A stretch of 50,072 bases of DNA, from contig JAVBOC010000007.1 of assembly GCA_031550975.1 (NCBI GenBank), positions 1 to 50,072 on the forward strand, written 5' to 3'. Position 1 is the first letter of the stretch. The number at the start of each line of letters is the position of its first letter. The position numbers and the translations under genes were made by a program. The notes under the pieces are model-generated. The model had not been told where the DNA came from. It was given only the letters and a program-made list of their open reading frames with translations, and did no database searches. This document shows, one piece after another, positions 8,311-15,195 of this stretch. This DNA comes from UBA947 sp031550975 (GTDB taxonomy: Bacteria; Cyanobacteriota; Vampirovibrionia; Gastranaerophilales; Gastranaerophilaceae).

Positions 8311-8481
8311 GTTGAACGCAAGCGCTTTATGCTCCCGCTCGGGCTAGCGCCTGTCAAATCATAGATTTGTCCGTTCCTTTCGTTGTCACTCCAGTCACAA
8401 CGGCGCTATCGAACGGTTACGGACTTCCAACACCTTGCTAGTCGCAAGCTGTTTCAGTCCTTCACACACGGCTAACGCAAC
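8311..8481. other. Intergenic stretch without a gene
   Basis: The stretch is more GC-rich than its surroundings and contains short inverted pieces (AGCGC/GCGCT and a GTTGTCACTCCAGTCACAAC hairpin). I see no open reading frame with a ribosome site and no match to the other repeat families. It may be a decayed repeat. Confidence 0.4.
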
Positions 8482-8511
8482 AAAAACGGACCTCCCCAGT
8501 TGAAAGTCCGG
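8482..8511 (-). terminator. Probable terminator of cobO
   Basis: On the minus strand CGGAC...GTCCG encloses a 14-base loop and is followed by TTTTTG. It lies about 115 bases after the cobO stop. Confidence 0.5.
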
Positions 8512-8587
8512 TTATTTCATTTCTGAAACAAAAAGGATTTACAATTCTTTGATTGAAGGGTTAAGCGGGTTAAAGGCCAAAAGGTTT

Positions 8588-8624
8588 GTTTAACCATTCA
8601 GCTTTTCAACTTTTCAACCATTCA
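8588..8624. repeat. Octamer tandem array (AACCATTC)
   Basis: Four to five imperfect 8-bp units (AACCATTC, AGCTTTTC, AACTTTTC, AACCATTC) lie directly downstream of cobO. The same octamer occurs within leuS and nadE. Confidence 0.75.
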
Positions 8625-8625
8625 A

Positions 8626-9159
8626 CTAATATTCAATCCCCTGTCTTGCCATAACACCGATATCAAAGTAGTGTTTAATAGGCTTCATCTCTGTTACAAG
8701 ATGCGCCAAGGCTTTTAATTCAGGGTGGGCATATCTGCCAGTTAAAACTATCTCCAAATTCTGTGGTTTGTTTAATAATGCTTCTTTAACTTCGCTAACT
8801 TTGACCATATTCATTGCTGTGCAGATGTTAATTTCGTCCATAATGATTAATTGGTATTTGCCCGAAGCAATCGCGTCTTTAGCGAATTCCCAGCCGCGCT
8901 TTGCTTCTTTGTAATCTTCCATGCTGACGTTGTGCGAGTATGCAACTCTGTCCATACCAAATTGAGCGACCTCAAGGTTGTCTTTAAACATTTGCGACGA
9001 AGCAATTTCGCCGTAAGTAGTCGCGCTGTCGCCTTTTGTAAACTGGATAATCAAAACTTTCCAACCATGTCCAAGTGCTCTTAGTGCCAGACCTAATGAT
9101 GCTGTTGTCTTGCCTTTTCCGTCGCCGGTATAAATTTGTATGTAACCGTTTTCTAACAC
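8626..9159 (-). CDS. cobO: Cob(I)alamin adenosyltransferase, CobO/CobA/BtuR type
   Basis: It transfers the adenosyl group of ATP to cob(I)alamin or a corrinoid precursor. At 177 residues it has the usual length. The family P-loop GDGKGKTT is at 12-19, followed by IIQFTKG, the DEIN motif and the C-terminal TGRYAHPEL...VTEMKPIKHYF...ARQGIEY signature. The start is GTG, with GGGAG 7 bases upstream. It stands alone on the minus strand. Octamer tandem arrays flank it on both sides. It shows that the cell makes adenosylcobalamin, relevant to the riboswitch-like leader at 2107. Confidence 0.95.
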   Translation of the reverse strand: MLENGYIQIYTGDGKGKTTASLGLALRALGHGWKVLIIQFTKGDSATTYGEIASSQMFKDNLEVAQFGMDRVAYSHNVSMEDYKEAKRGWEFAKDAIASGKYQLIIMDEINICTAMNMVKVSEVKEALLNKPQNLEIVLTGRYAHPELKALAHLVTEMKPIKHYFDIGVMARQGIEY

Positions 9160-9177
9160 TGATGTCTCCCTTTTTTG

Positions 9178-9290
9178 GTTGAAAGGTTGAAGGGTTTAAC
9201 GGTCGAAAGGTTAGTTTTATTTAGCCTCTTATCGTCTTAGCCTCTTAGCCTCTAATTCACTAGTCTCTAGTCTCTATCTCATTTTACCCC
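9178..9290. repeat. Octamer and heptamer tandem arrays upstream of cobO
   Basis: GGTTGAAA-type octamers (complement-like to the array downstream of cobO) are followed by TTAGCCTC octamers and TAGTCTC heptamers. No reading frame was seen. Confidence 0.7.
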
Positions 9291-9485
9291 ATTGCTCTGG
9301 TGTTTTAATCCATCCGAAGACCGATAATCCACCAAGCCAAAAGATGTATTCTCTTGCGAATACTCGTCATGTTGAGCGAAGCGAAACATCTCAATACTTG
9401 TAAATTTTGAGATTCTTCGGTCGTTTCACTCGTTCAGAATGACGCCGAATATTTCGCAATCTTTCCCCAAGACCGTATAAACCAT
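9274..9485 (-). pseudogene. Possible small gene broken by a dispersed repeat
   Basis: On the minus strand an ATG at 9485 opens MVYTVLGKDCEIF. About 80 bases of dispersed repeat follow (9366-9443). The frame then resumes as AREYIFWLGGLSVFGWIKTP and ends at 9274. The repeat is flanked by near-identical octamers (CGAATACT and CGAATATT), as expected for a target duplication. Removing the repeat and one octamer joins the two parts into one 40-residue frame. No good ribosome site is visible, so confidence is low. Confidence 0.3.
9366..9443. repeat. Dispersed palindromic repeat (GTCAT...ATGAC type)
   Basis: It begins GTCATGTTGAGCGAAGCGAA and ends TCAGAATGAC, with an inner TGAGAT/ATCTCA pairing. Related copies are at 11861-11950 and about 49800-49862. 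Confidence 0.75.
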
Positions 9486-9584
9486 AGTACATTAAAAAAC
9501 ATGCTGAATGCAATTTTTATCCCACTTATTTACAATAATTTTTGTAAACTTAGGGTAAATATGTGTCCGGTGAGGCTTTGAGAA

Positions 9585-9613
9585 ATTATATGTTTTGTCC
9601 AAAAGATTTACAA
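9585..9613 (-). promoter_or_regulatory. Promoter reading towards the broken small gene and cobO
   Basis: On the minus strand TTGTAA and TATAAT are separated by 17 bases. It is the only good promoter I see upstream of cobO on that strand. Confidence 0.5.
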
Positions 9614-9692
9614 TTATTGAGTAAATTTTTGTTAATAAACGCTTGCGCAGTTCCGAAGCAGTCGTGCTGGTTGGAAGTCATGGCAATTAATT

Positions 9693-9805
9693 AGGGATTA
9701 GGAGTTAGAGACTAGGGATTAGTGGGAGTTTAAAGCGTGATTCATATTCCCGATTAACAGTGCGAAACCCTGCTAGTCCCTGGTCCCTAGTCTCTAGTTC
9801 CTTGC
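9693..9805. repeat. Heptamer tandem arrays (TAGGGAT / TAGTCCC)
   Basis: TAGGGAT, TAGGAGT, TAGAGAC, TAGGGAT lie at 9693-9722. The inverted form TAGTCCC, TGGTCCC, TAGTCTC, TAGTTCC lies at 9776-9803. The two arrays can pair as a large hairpin. They resemble cyanobacterial STRR heptamers. Confidence 0.75.
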
Positions 9806-9809
9806 CTCG

Positions 9810-9872
9810 TGTAACGAATTGTAACAAACTGGAAACCATGTGAAATCGGGCGTTTCGACATGTTTTTATATT
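9810..9872 (+). promoter_or_regulatory. RpaB/HLR1-like box and -10 of the 543-residue protein gene
   Basis: TGTAAC (9810-9815), GAAT, TGTAAC (9820-9825) form a perfect direct repeat of period 10. The -10 candidate TATATT starts at 9867, 42 bases after the box. Confidence 0.65.
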
Positions 9873-9899
9873 ATTAAGAGTATAAGAGAGAGATTAGTA

Positions 9900-11531
9900 A
9901 TGGCACCAGGAATTCAAAAACCAGGAATACCACGTTCCACCAGTCTGAAGCAGACGGCATCTCAGAATGTTGGCGGCACTACGCGTTCGAAGTATTATTC
10001 GAATAACGCGAAATACTCTTATGGAATTTTTGCACAGCGTGGTTTGAACCCGCTTAAGATGAGAGCGGATTATGGATCAAGCGTTTCAGTGTCGTATAAG
10101 AATACAACTTATGCGAACGGTTCAGCAGGATATTCTCCTGCATGTAATAGTTATTCATGCGGCGGCGGCTCAAACGCTTGGCAAAACGCAACATTGTTTG
10201 CAATGGGCGGTCTCGGCGCAATCATGGGTGGAATAAAGCTTTACAACGCAATCGCACCGGATAAGAAAGCTGACGCAGCAGCAACTTCATCAACAACTGC
10301 AACTGCAAACACAGTTCCTTCGACTGCTGCGGGCACGGGTAGCCTTAATGCAATGAAGGGCGCAAAAGATTCAGTGTCTTTGAGATCTGCGATTGAAACT
10401 GCAACTTCAGAAAAGACTACAATGGAAGCTAAAGTTAATGAATTGGCAGGAAAAATACCTGGACTAAAAGAGGCTGCCGATACGGCGCAAAAAACAGTAG
10501 CAAAATTGGACGCGGATATTAAAAAACAAGAAGGTGTCGTTCAAGAAAAAGAAAAAACGTTCCAGAAGGCTGAACAAGAAGTGAAAAATTGCGCATCAGC
10601 AAAAGATAATGCACAAAAGAATTTAACTTCTGCAGAAGATAGGCTTGCATCAGCAAATCAATCTTTAGAGGCAGCGAATACTAAATGCAGAGACGCAGAA
10701 AAAAGTCTTTCTGACGCTCAGTCAGCTCTTTCAAGTACTCCAAGAACAAATGCTGATGGAACTCCTAATGCAAACTATGCTGCTGCAGAGGCAAAAGTCG
10801 CAGCGGCCAAGACTGCAGTTGCGAATGCGCGCACGGAGCAACGAAATGCTACGGGACTCAAAGACAAAGCTGAGGCTGATAAAACCAACGCAGAGAAAAA
10901 CTACGAAACAACACTAAAACAATTTGAAGATTCTAAAACGGCATTAGAAAGTGCTGAAAAAGCCAAAACTGAAGCTAAAGAAGAGTTAAATGCAGAAAAG
11001 GATAAGCTTGCCCAATTGAAAACTGAGCAAGGTGGTCAGCAAAAGATAATTGATGAATATAATAACGCTGTGAAAGAACAACAAGCGAAACAAAGTGAGC
11101 TTCAAGCATTAACTCCTGAGATCGAAAAACAGAATGCGAGACTAAAAGAACTTGAAGCAAAAGAGGCAAAGGATCTTGATGACACAGGCTCTAAGCTGGA
11201 CAAGCTTCAAACGGATGTTGTAAATCGTACAAAAGGCATAGATGCCTCTGATGGGCTGAATAAAACAGAGCTAAATGCTATGCAGGCAAATGATATTGAT
11301 AACAAGGCGTCAGCCAGTTTGCTTGAACAGCAAAAAGCAACACAACATAAAGTAGATGTTGCCAGAACATACAATAGCCCTGCAACAGAGACTGCGAACA
11401 GCATTGCTTTTAGAAAAGGAACAGCTAAAAATGGCGAAGATATTTATATGATAGGTGCAAAAGTCGTGGATAAGGCTCAATATGAAGCTCGGTTAGCGTC
11501 TGAAAAAGCTCGTCCAGGCGCCACGGCCTAA
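9900..11531 (+). CDS. Long coiled-coil protein, unrecognised
   Basis: I place the start at ATG 9900 (GAGAGAGA just upstream, MAPGIQKPG) rather than the in-frame ATG at 9840, which would lie upstream of the -10. The protein is 543 residues. The N-terminal 85 residues are low-complexity (Tyr, Ser, Asn, Gly), then a short hydrophobic segment, ATLFAMGGLGAIMGGIKLY, is followed by an Ala/Thr linker. A continuous coiled coil runs from about 115 to 470. The C-terminus is a small compact segment. This suggests a membrane-attached rod protein, possibly structural. The gene has its own RpaB-like promoter, a structured repeat in its 3' region and a terminator. Confidence 0.75.
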   Translation: MAPGIQKPGIPRSTSLKQTASQNVGGTTRSKYYSNNAKYSYGIFAQRGLNPLKMRADYGSSVSVSYKNTTYANGSAGYSPACNSYSCGGGSNAWQNATLFAMGGLGAIMGGIKLYNAIAPDKKADAAATSSTTATANTVPSTAAGTGSLNAMKGAKDSVSLRSAIETATSEKTTMEAKVNELAGKIPGLKEAADTAQKTVAKLDADIKKQEGVVQEKEKTFQKAEQEVKNCASAKDNAQKNLTSAEDRLASANQSLEAANTKCRDAEKSLSDAQSALSSTPRTNADGTPNANYAAAEAKVAAAKTAVANARTEQRNATGLKDKAEADKTNAEKNYETTLKQFEDSKTALESAEKAKTEAKEELNAEKDKLAQLKTEQGGQQKIIDEYNNAVKEQQAKQSELQALTPEIEKQNARLKELEAKEAKDLDDTGSKLDKLQTDVVNRTKGIDASDGLNKTELNAMQANDIDNKASASLLEQQKATQHKVDVARTYNSPATETANSIAFRKGTAKNGEDIYMIGAKVVDKAQYEARLASEKARPGATA

Positions 11532-11587
11532 GTCCTGTTGACGGTGCACCAATCACCGGCAGCAGGAGAGAGAACAAAAGCTTTAAC

Positions 11588-11663
11588 GGATTTTGACAAG
11601 AACGGAACGAAGTGAGTTCGTCCAGGTGAGGGAAACCACGCTTTTCCGAACCGTCAATAATCC
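11588..11663 (+). ncRNA. Three-way-junction element, copy A
   Basis: P1 is GGATT/AATCC plus TTGAC/GTCAA with a single bulged T. P2 is GAAC/GTTC with an inner AC/GT. P3 is GGGAAA/TTTTCC enclosed by GA/GA and an outer GGT/ACC. It lies between the 543-residue protein gene and its terminator, on the same strand. Five other copies share this fold with different helix sequences. Confidence 0.6.
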
Positions 11664-11725
11664 AAGACAACAGAGAGAGAAATAAGTTAAAAATTAAGAG
11701 AATAGAAATTATATAATAAGAAATC

Positions 11726-11761
11726 ACAATCCATCCCACCTCAGGGATGGATTGTTTTTTA
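11726..11761 (+). terminator. Intrinsic terminator
   Basis: A perfect 12-bp stem (ACAATCCATCCC with GGGATGGATTGT) with a 6-base loop is followed by a T-run. Confidence 0.9.
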
Positions 11762-11766
11762 CTAGT

Positions 11767-11950
11767 CATCGCGAGCAAAGCGAAGCGATCCAGAAAAGAC
11801 TGGATTGCCGCGGTCGTAAATAAATTTACTCCCTCGCAATGACTTATTTGTATGGACTTTCGTCATTCTGAGCTTTGCGAAGAATCTCAATGTCTTTGAA
11901 AGCCGCAATAGCTTTGCGATGCTTCGGGCTTTGCCCTCAGCATGATAGTA
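11767..11950. repeat. Two adjacent dispersed palindromic repeats
   Basis: One copy of the TCATCGCGAGC...CTCGCAATGAC type (11767-11842) and one of the GTCATTCTGAGC...CAGCATGA type (11861-11945). No reading frame was seen. Confidence 0.7.
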
Positions 11951-11980
11951 AAGCTTAATATAATTAACAATCCGCTTCTT

Positions 11981-12062
11981 GGATTACTTGCAGCTCGCAA
12001 CCCTCTCGGGATTGCTCACTTGGACGAGTTTCGGACTTTGTCCTTCACTCTTGCAAGAATCC
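11981..12062 (-). ncRNA. Three-way-junction element, copy E
   Basis: On the minus strand P1 is GGATT/AATCC and CTTGCA/TGCAAG with the bulged T. P2 is GAGT/ACTC with inner GGAC/GTCC. P3 is GCAA-CCC/GGG-TTGC between GA/GA. It faces away from the rimP operon. Confidence 0.6.
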
Positions 12063-12064
12063 GC

Positions 12065-12116
12065 TTTACTTTTTGGATTTTTCGTGTACAATAGGTGTAG
12101 GCAGTATTGCCCACCT
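12065..12116 (+). promoter_or_regulatory. Promoter and first leader hairpin of rimP-nusA
   Basis: TTTACT (12065-12070) and TACAAT (12087-12092) are separated by 16 bases. Immediately after lies a strong hairpin: AGGTG-TA-GGCA, loop GTAT, TGCC-CACCT (12093-12116). The next hairpin is a terminator, so the leader looks like an attenuator. Confidence 0.5.
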
Positions 12117-12117
12117 A

Positions 12118-12146
12118 AAAAGAACAGGAGTACCTGTTCTTTTTTT
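12118..12146 (+). terminator. Leader terminator upstream of rimP-nusA
   Basis: AGAACAGG and CCTGTTCT form an 8-bp stem around AGTA, followed by T7. No gene lies between the promoter at 12065 and this site, so it would act as an attenuator of the rimP-nusA operon or end a ~50-nt RNA. Confidence 0.75.
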
Positions 12147-12223
12147 GAATTTTGGCTAGAACGGAGCTTTAGCGAGTTCGTCCCTGTGAGGCGGACGTTA
12201 CTCCGCCGAACTGCCAATAATTC
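12147..12223 (+). ncRNA. Three-way-junction element, copy B
   Basis: P1 here is GAATT/AATTC: the usual GGATT/AATCC pair changed on both sides. It is extended by TTGGC/GCCAA with the bulged T. P2 is GAAC/GTTC with inner GC/GC. P3 is GGCGGA/TCCGCC between GA/GA. It lies 23 bases before the rimP start, in the leader. Confidence 0.6.
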
Positions 12224-12246
12224 AACACAACAAGACAAGGTAAGAA

Positions 12247-12750
12247 ATGAAGCACGAAAGCAGACACGAAAGACACGATATCAACAGGCACGAAATCACC
12301 GAAAAGATTACGCCGGTTATTGAAAACACAGCGATGCGTTTTGGCTTAATCCCGCTTGAAATCGAGTTTGTTAAAGAAAATCACCGCTGGTTTTTGAGGA
12401 TTTTCCTCTACACAAGCGAGCGCGATGTCAGCCTTGACGACTGCGAAAAAGTAACCCGAAGCCTCGGCGACCTTTTAGACGAATTGATTCCTGTAAAATA
12501 CCATTTAGAAGTGTCTTCACCGGGTTTGGAACGTAAATTTAAGTCAGAAAAAGAGTTTATAATCTTCAAGGGCCGCAGAATCAGTCTTAAATTAAGAGAA
12601 CCGTTTCCGGGCGAGAGTGAAAAAATCTTTAAGGGCGAAATCATTGATTACGACACAAACGAGGGGCTAAAATTCTTCCGATTCGATGACGGAAAAGAGT
12701 TTTTAATCCCAAAGGAAAATATTTACAACGCAAAATTGTATATTGATTGA
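12247..12750 (+). CDS. rimP: Ribosome maturation factor RimP
   Basis: RimP is needed for 30S subunit maturation. The 167-residue protein has the family N-terminal alpha/beta domain with the signature YHLEVSSPGLERKF (about 94-107) and a C-terminal Sm-like beta-barrel domain ending in KENIYNAKL. A short charged N-terminal extension (MKHESRHERHDINRHE) is unusual. AAGG stands 6 bases before the ATG. It precedes nusA, the conserved order, with a repeat array in between. Confidence 0.93.
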   Translation: MKHESRHERHDINRHEITEKITPVIENTAMRFGLIPLEIEFVKENHRWFLRIFLYTSERDVSLDDCEKVTRSLGDLLDELIPVKYHLEVSSPGLERKFKSEKEFIIFKGRRISLKLREPFPGESEKIFKGEIIDYDTNEGLKFFRFDDGKEFLIPKENIYNAKLYID

Positions 12751-12751
12751 A

Positions 12752-12850
12752 GTGTGAATGGTGAGTAGTGAGTTGTGAATAGACCAACAAAAATAAGTTA
12801 ATATTTTATGCGAAGCATTTGATGAACCATTCACTATTCTCAACAAAAAG
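12752..12850. repeat. Long inverted heptamer array (GTGAATA ... TTCACTA)
   Basis: GTGAATG, GTGAGTA, GTGAGTT, GTGAATA on the left and TTCACTATTC on the right flank a core with TTATGCGAAGCAT. A very similar element lies at 25622-25732, upstream of murT. It separates rimP from nusA without breaking either. Confidence 0.75.
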
Positions 12851-12879
12851 ACATTTATTAAACGAAAGGAAAATAAAAA

Positions 12880-14202
12880 ATGATTAAAATAGGTACAGCG
12901 CTGTTTGAAGCGTGTGAACAATTGGAAAGAGAACGCGGGATTTCAAAAGAAGTTTTGATTAGTTCTTTATGCGACGCGATGGTTGCGGCTTACAAAAAGC
13001 ACATGCATTTGCCGCGCGAAGTTGAAAACATTGAGGCAATTTTGGATGAAGCAACCGGTGAAATCGGCGTTTTTATCAACAAATTGGTTGTAAAAAAATA
13101 CGAACAGCCTGAGCGCGAAGTTGATCCGGATAGTGAGGAAGAAATTGTTCCTTTGACTGACGAACAGCTTGAGTTGACTCAGATTTTGTTAAAAGACGCT
13201 AAAGAGATCGCAGAAGATGTTGAAGTGGGCGATGAGATTAAAATTGAAGTTACGCCTGACCAATTCGGTCGTATCGCAGCACAATCAGCAAAACAGGTTA
13301 TCACTCAAAGAATCCGTGAAGCTGAAAGAAACATGGTTCTTAATGAATTCCTTGAGAAAAAAGGTACTTTAACAACGGGTATTATCCAAAGAGTTGAAAA
13401 CCGTAACGTTATTGTTAATATCGGTAAAACTGACGCGATTATGCCGCAAAAAGAGCAGATTCCTGGCGAATACTACAAATCAGGCAACAGAATCCGCGTT
13501 TTTGTTATTAACGTAAAAGAAACAACAAGATTGCCGCAAGTTATCGTTTCTCACGGGCATGCTGAAATTGTTCGTGAACTTTTTGAACTTGAGGTTCCTG
13601 AAATCGAAGACGGAATCGTCGAAATTAAGTCTATTTCACGTGAAGCGGGCTTTAGAACAAAAATCGCTGTTTGGTCAAACGATCCTGAAGTGGATTCAGT
13701 TGGTGCTTGTATCGGACCTCGCGGAAGCCGTATTCAAACAATTGTTGCAGAGCTTAAGAACGAAAAAATCGACATTGTCAGATACTCTGACGATCCGGTT
13801 GAGTACATTGTAAACGCGCTTTCACCGGCAAGAGTTGTGTCAGTAGACATTTTGGCGGATGACGAGTATTCAAGAGAAGCAATGGTTGTTGTTCCTGATG
13901 ACCAATTGAGTTTAGCAATCGGCCGCGAAGGTCAAAACGTAAGACTTGCGCACAAACTTACAGGCTGGAAAATCGACATTAAGTCTGTTTCTCAGATGGA
14001 AAGAGTTGAGGCTGAATCTCGCGAATATGACGCTGAAGATGTAATTCAACAATCTGAAAATGAGGCGGAACAGGCTGATTTAGAAGCTTATGAAGCTAAT
14101 GACGAAATCCACGAGGAGGTTGAAGAAGAAATGAGTCAACAGGAAGTCGCTGAAGAAGACGTCGAAGTTGACCAGGCTGAAGAAGTTTCAGAGGAAGAAT
14201 AA
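12880..14202 (+). CDS. nusA: Transcription termination/antitermination factor NusA
   Basis: NusA binds RNA polymerase and modulates pausing, termination and antitermination. The 440-residue protein has the N-terminal polymerase-binding domain (1-130), an S1 domain (about 155-220, GIIQRVENRNVIVNIGKTDA) and two KH domains (GACIGPRGSRIQTIV and LAIGREGQNVRLA). It lacks the enterobacterial C-terminal repeats and instead ends in a strongly acidic tail from about residue 380. AAAGGAAA precedes the ATG. It closes the rimP-nusA unit. Confidence 0.96.
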   Translation: MIKIGTALFEACEQLERERGISKEVLISSLCDAMVAAYKKHMHLPREVENIEAILDEATGEIGVFINKLVVKKYEQPEREVDPDSEEEIVPLTDEQLELTQILLKDAKEIAEDVEVGDEIKIEVTPDQFGRIAAQSAKQVITQRIREAERNMVLNEFLEKKGTLTTGIIQRVENRNVIVNIGKTDAIMPQKEQIPGEYYKSGNRIRVFVINVKETTRLPQVIVSHGHAEIVRELFELEVPEIEDGIVEIKSISREAGFRTKIAVWSNDPEVDSVGACIGPRGSRIQTIVAELKNEKIDIVRYSDDPVEYIVNALSPARVVSVDILADDEYSREAMVVVPDDQLSLAIGREGQNVRLAHKLTGWKIDIKSVSQMERVEAESREYDAEDVIQQSENEAEQADLEAYEANDEIHEEVEEEMSQQEVAEEDVEVDQAEEVSEEE

Positions 14203-14224
14203 AACCGTATAAAAGTATATAAGA

Positions 14225-14252
14225 GGCAGCATACTCAAATATGCTGCTTTTT
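14225..14252 (+). terminator. Terminator of rimP-nusA
   Basis: GCAGCATA and TATGCTGC form an 8-bp stem around a 6-base loop, followed by T5. Confidence 0.85.
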
Positions 14253-14345
14253 ATATACAAAAGATAGCCCCTATGGGGAATTGCAAAAAAGCTTTAGTTG
14301 TACTTTAATGTAATAGGTTAGTAGGTTGTATGAATTGAAATTTCC

Positions 14346-15026
14346 ATGAGTAACAGAAGAAAAGCAATCACTGATTGCATAAGAGTAGTCATTGTTGAAG
14401 ATTTTAAGTTGGCTAGAATCAGCTTACGTTGTGCACTTAATGCATTTAAAGGTTTGAAAGTTGTTGCCGAGGCAGAAAACGCAATTGACGGCATTGAAGT
14501 TATAAAGGAAACAAAGCCCCATGTAGTATTGATGGACTTGGGTCTTCCCGGCATGGACGGAATTGAAGCGACAGCTAAGTTAAAAGAGATTATGCCGGAA
14601 GTGAAGATTGTTATTTTAACTTCTCATGAGACTTCTGAGGAGGTTATTGAATCATTGAGTTCCGGTGCAAACGCGTATTGCCTTAAGGATCTTGAGGCAA
14701 AAAAACTGGTTGAGGTCATCAAAGATGTGGCTGCCGGCGGATGCTGGATAGACCCGATTGTGGCTCACCATGCCCTAAATGCGCTCCCAAAAAACGGCGA
14801 AGCAGGCATCTTATCCTCTAATGTACAAAACAATAGTAATTTAACTGAAAGAGAAGCTGAGGTTTTAAAACTTATGGTTGCCGGCAAAAGCAACCCGGGT
14901 ATTGCAGATGCGTTATGCATAAGTTCTCACACTGCCAAAGCACATGTTTGCTCTATTTTGCAGAAAATGTGTGTGGGTGATCGTACCGAAGCGGCAGTAA
15001 AAGCAGTTCGTGAAGGCTGGATTTGA
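14346..15026 (+). CDS. NarL/FixJ-family response regulator
   Basis: The 226-residue protein has an N-terminal receiver domain: acidic pair E18-D19, phospho-acceptor D64 in VLMDLGLPG, T92 and K114. A LuxR-type helix-turn-helix follows at about 165-220 (LTEREAEVLKLMVAGKSNPGIA...SSHTAKAHV). It is a two-component transcription regulator; no sensor kinase is adjacent. The ATG has no clear ribosome site. It is not the RpaB/WalR type (that is an OmpR-family factor), so it is probably not the protein that reads the TGTAAC boxes in this window. Confidence 0.92.
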   Translation: MSNRRKAITDCIRVVIVEDFKLARISLRCALNAFKGLKVVAEAENAIDGIEVIKETKPHVVLMDLGLPGMDGIEATAKLKEIMPEVKIVILTSHETSEEVIESLSSGANAYCLKDLEAKKLVEVIKDVAAGGCWIDPIVAHHALNALPKNGEAGILSSNVQNNSNLTEREAEVLKLMVAGKSNPGIADALCISSHTAKAHVCSILQKMCVGDRTEAAVKAVREGWI

Positions 15027-15027
15027 T

Positions 15028-15102
15028 AAAAGATTAGAGGCTTTGAGGCTTAGAAATTTAGCTTGTGCCAACTGTCTAAACCTCTAAGTCTCCAAACATC
15101 TT
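15028..15102. repeat. Octamer arrays (TTAGAGGC and complement-like TAAACCTC)
   Basis: TTAGAGGC, TTTGAGGC, TTAGAAAT, then after a gap TAAACCTC, TAAGTCTC. The two arms can pair as a weak hairpin just upstream of the tuf promoter. Confidence 0.6.
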
Positions 15103-15107
15103 TTTGC

Positions 15108-15138
15108 TTGACATGACAAATTTAGCGGGTAGTATTGT
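15108..15138 (+). promoter_or_regulatory. Promoter of tuf
   Basis: TTGACA (15108-15113) is followed by TAGTAT (16-base spacer) or TATTGT (19-base spacer). The leader is about 55 bases. Confidence 0.65.
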
Positions 15139-15195
15139 ATTTATAGGTATAAAAATCTAGTAAGTAGTATAAGTTAAAAAAAGGAGACCATTAAT

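Noticed and set aside
11588..11663. Hammerhead ribozyme, because of GTGA-stem-GAAC
   Set aside because: The CUGAUGA and GAAAC core and the cleavage triplet are not present; only the three-way shape is similar.
11588..12223. Integron attC sites
   Set aside because: Copies lack the RYYYAAC/GTTRRRY ends and do not alternate with cassette genes; no integrase is present.
14346..15026. The NarL-type regulator as the reader of the TGTAAC boxes
   Set aside because: TGTAAC direct repeats of period 10-11 are typical of OmpR-family regulators (RpaB, WalR); NarL-type sites have a different form.
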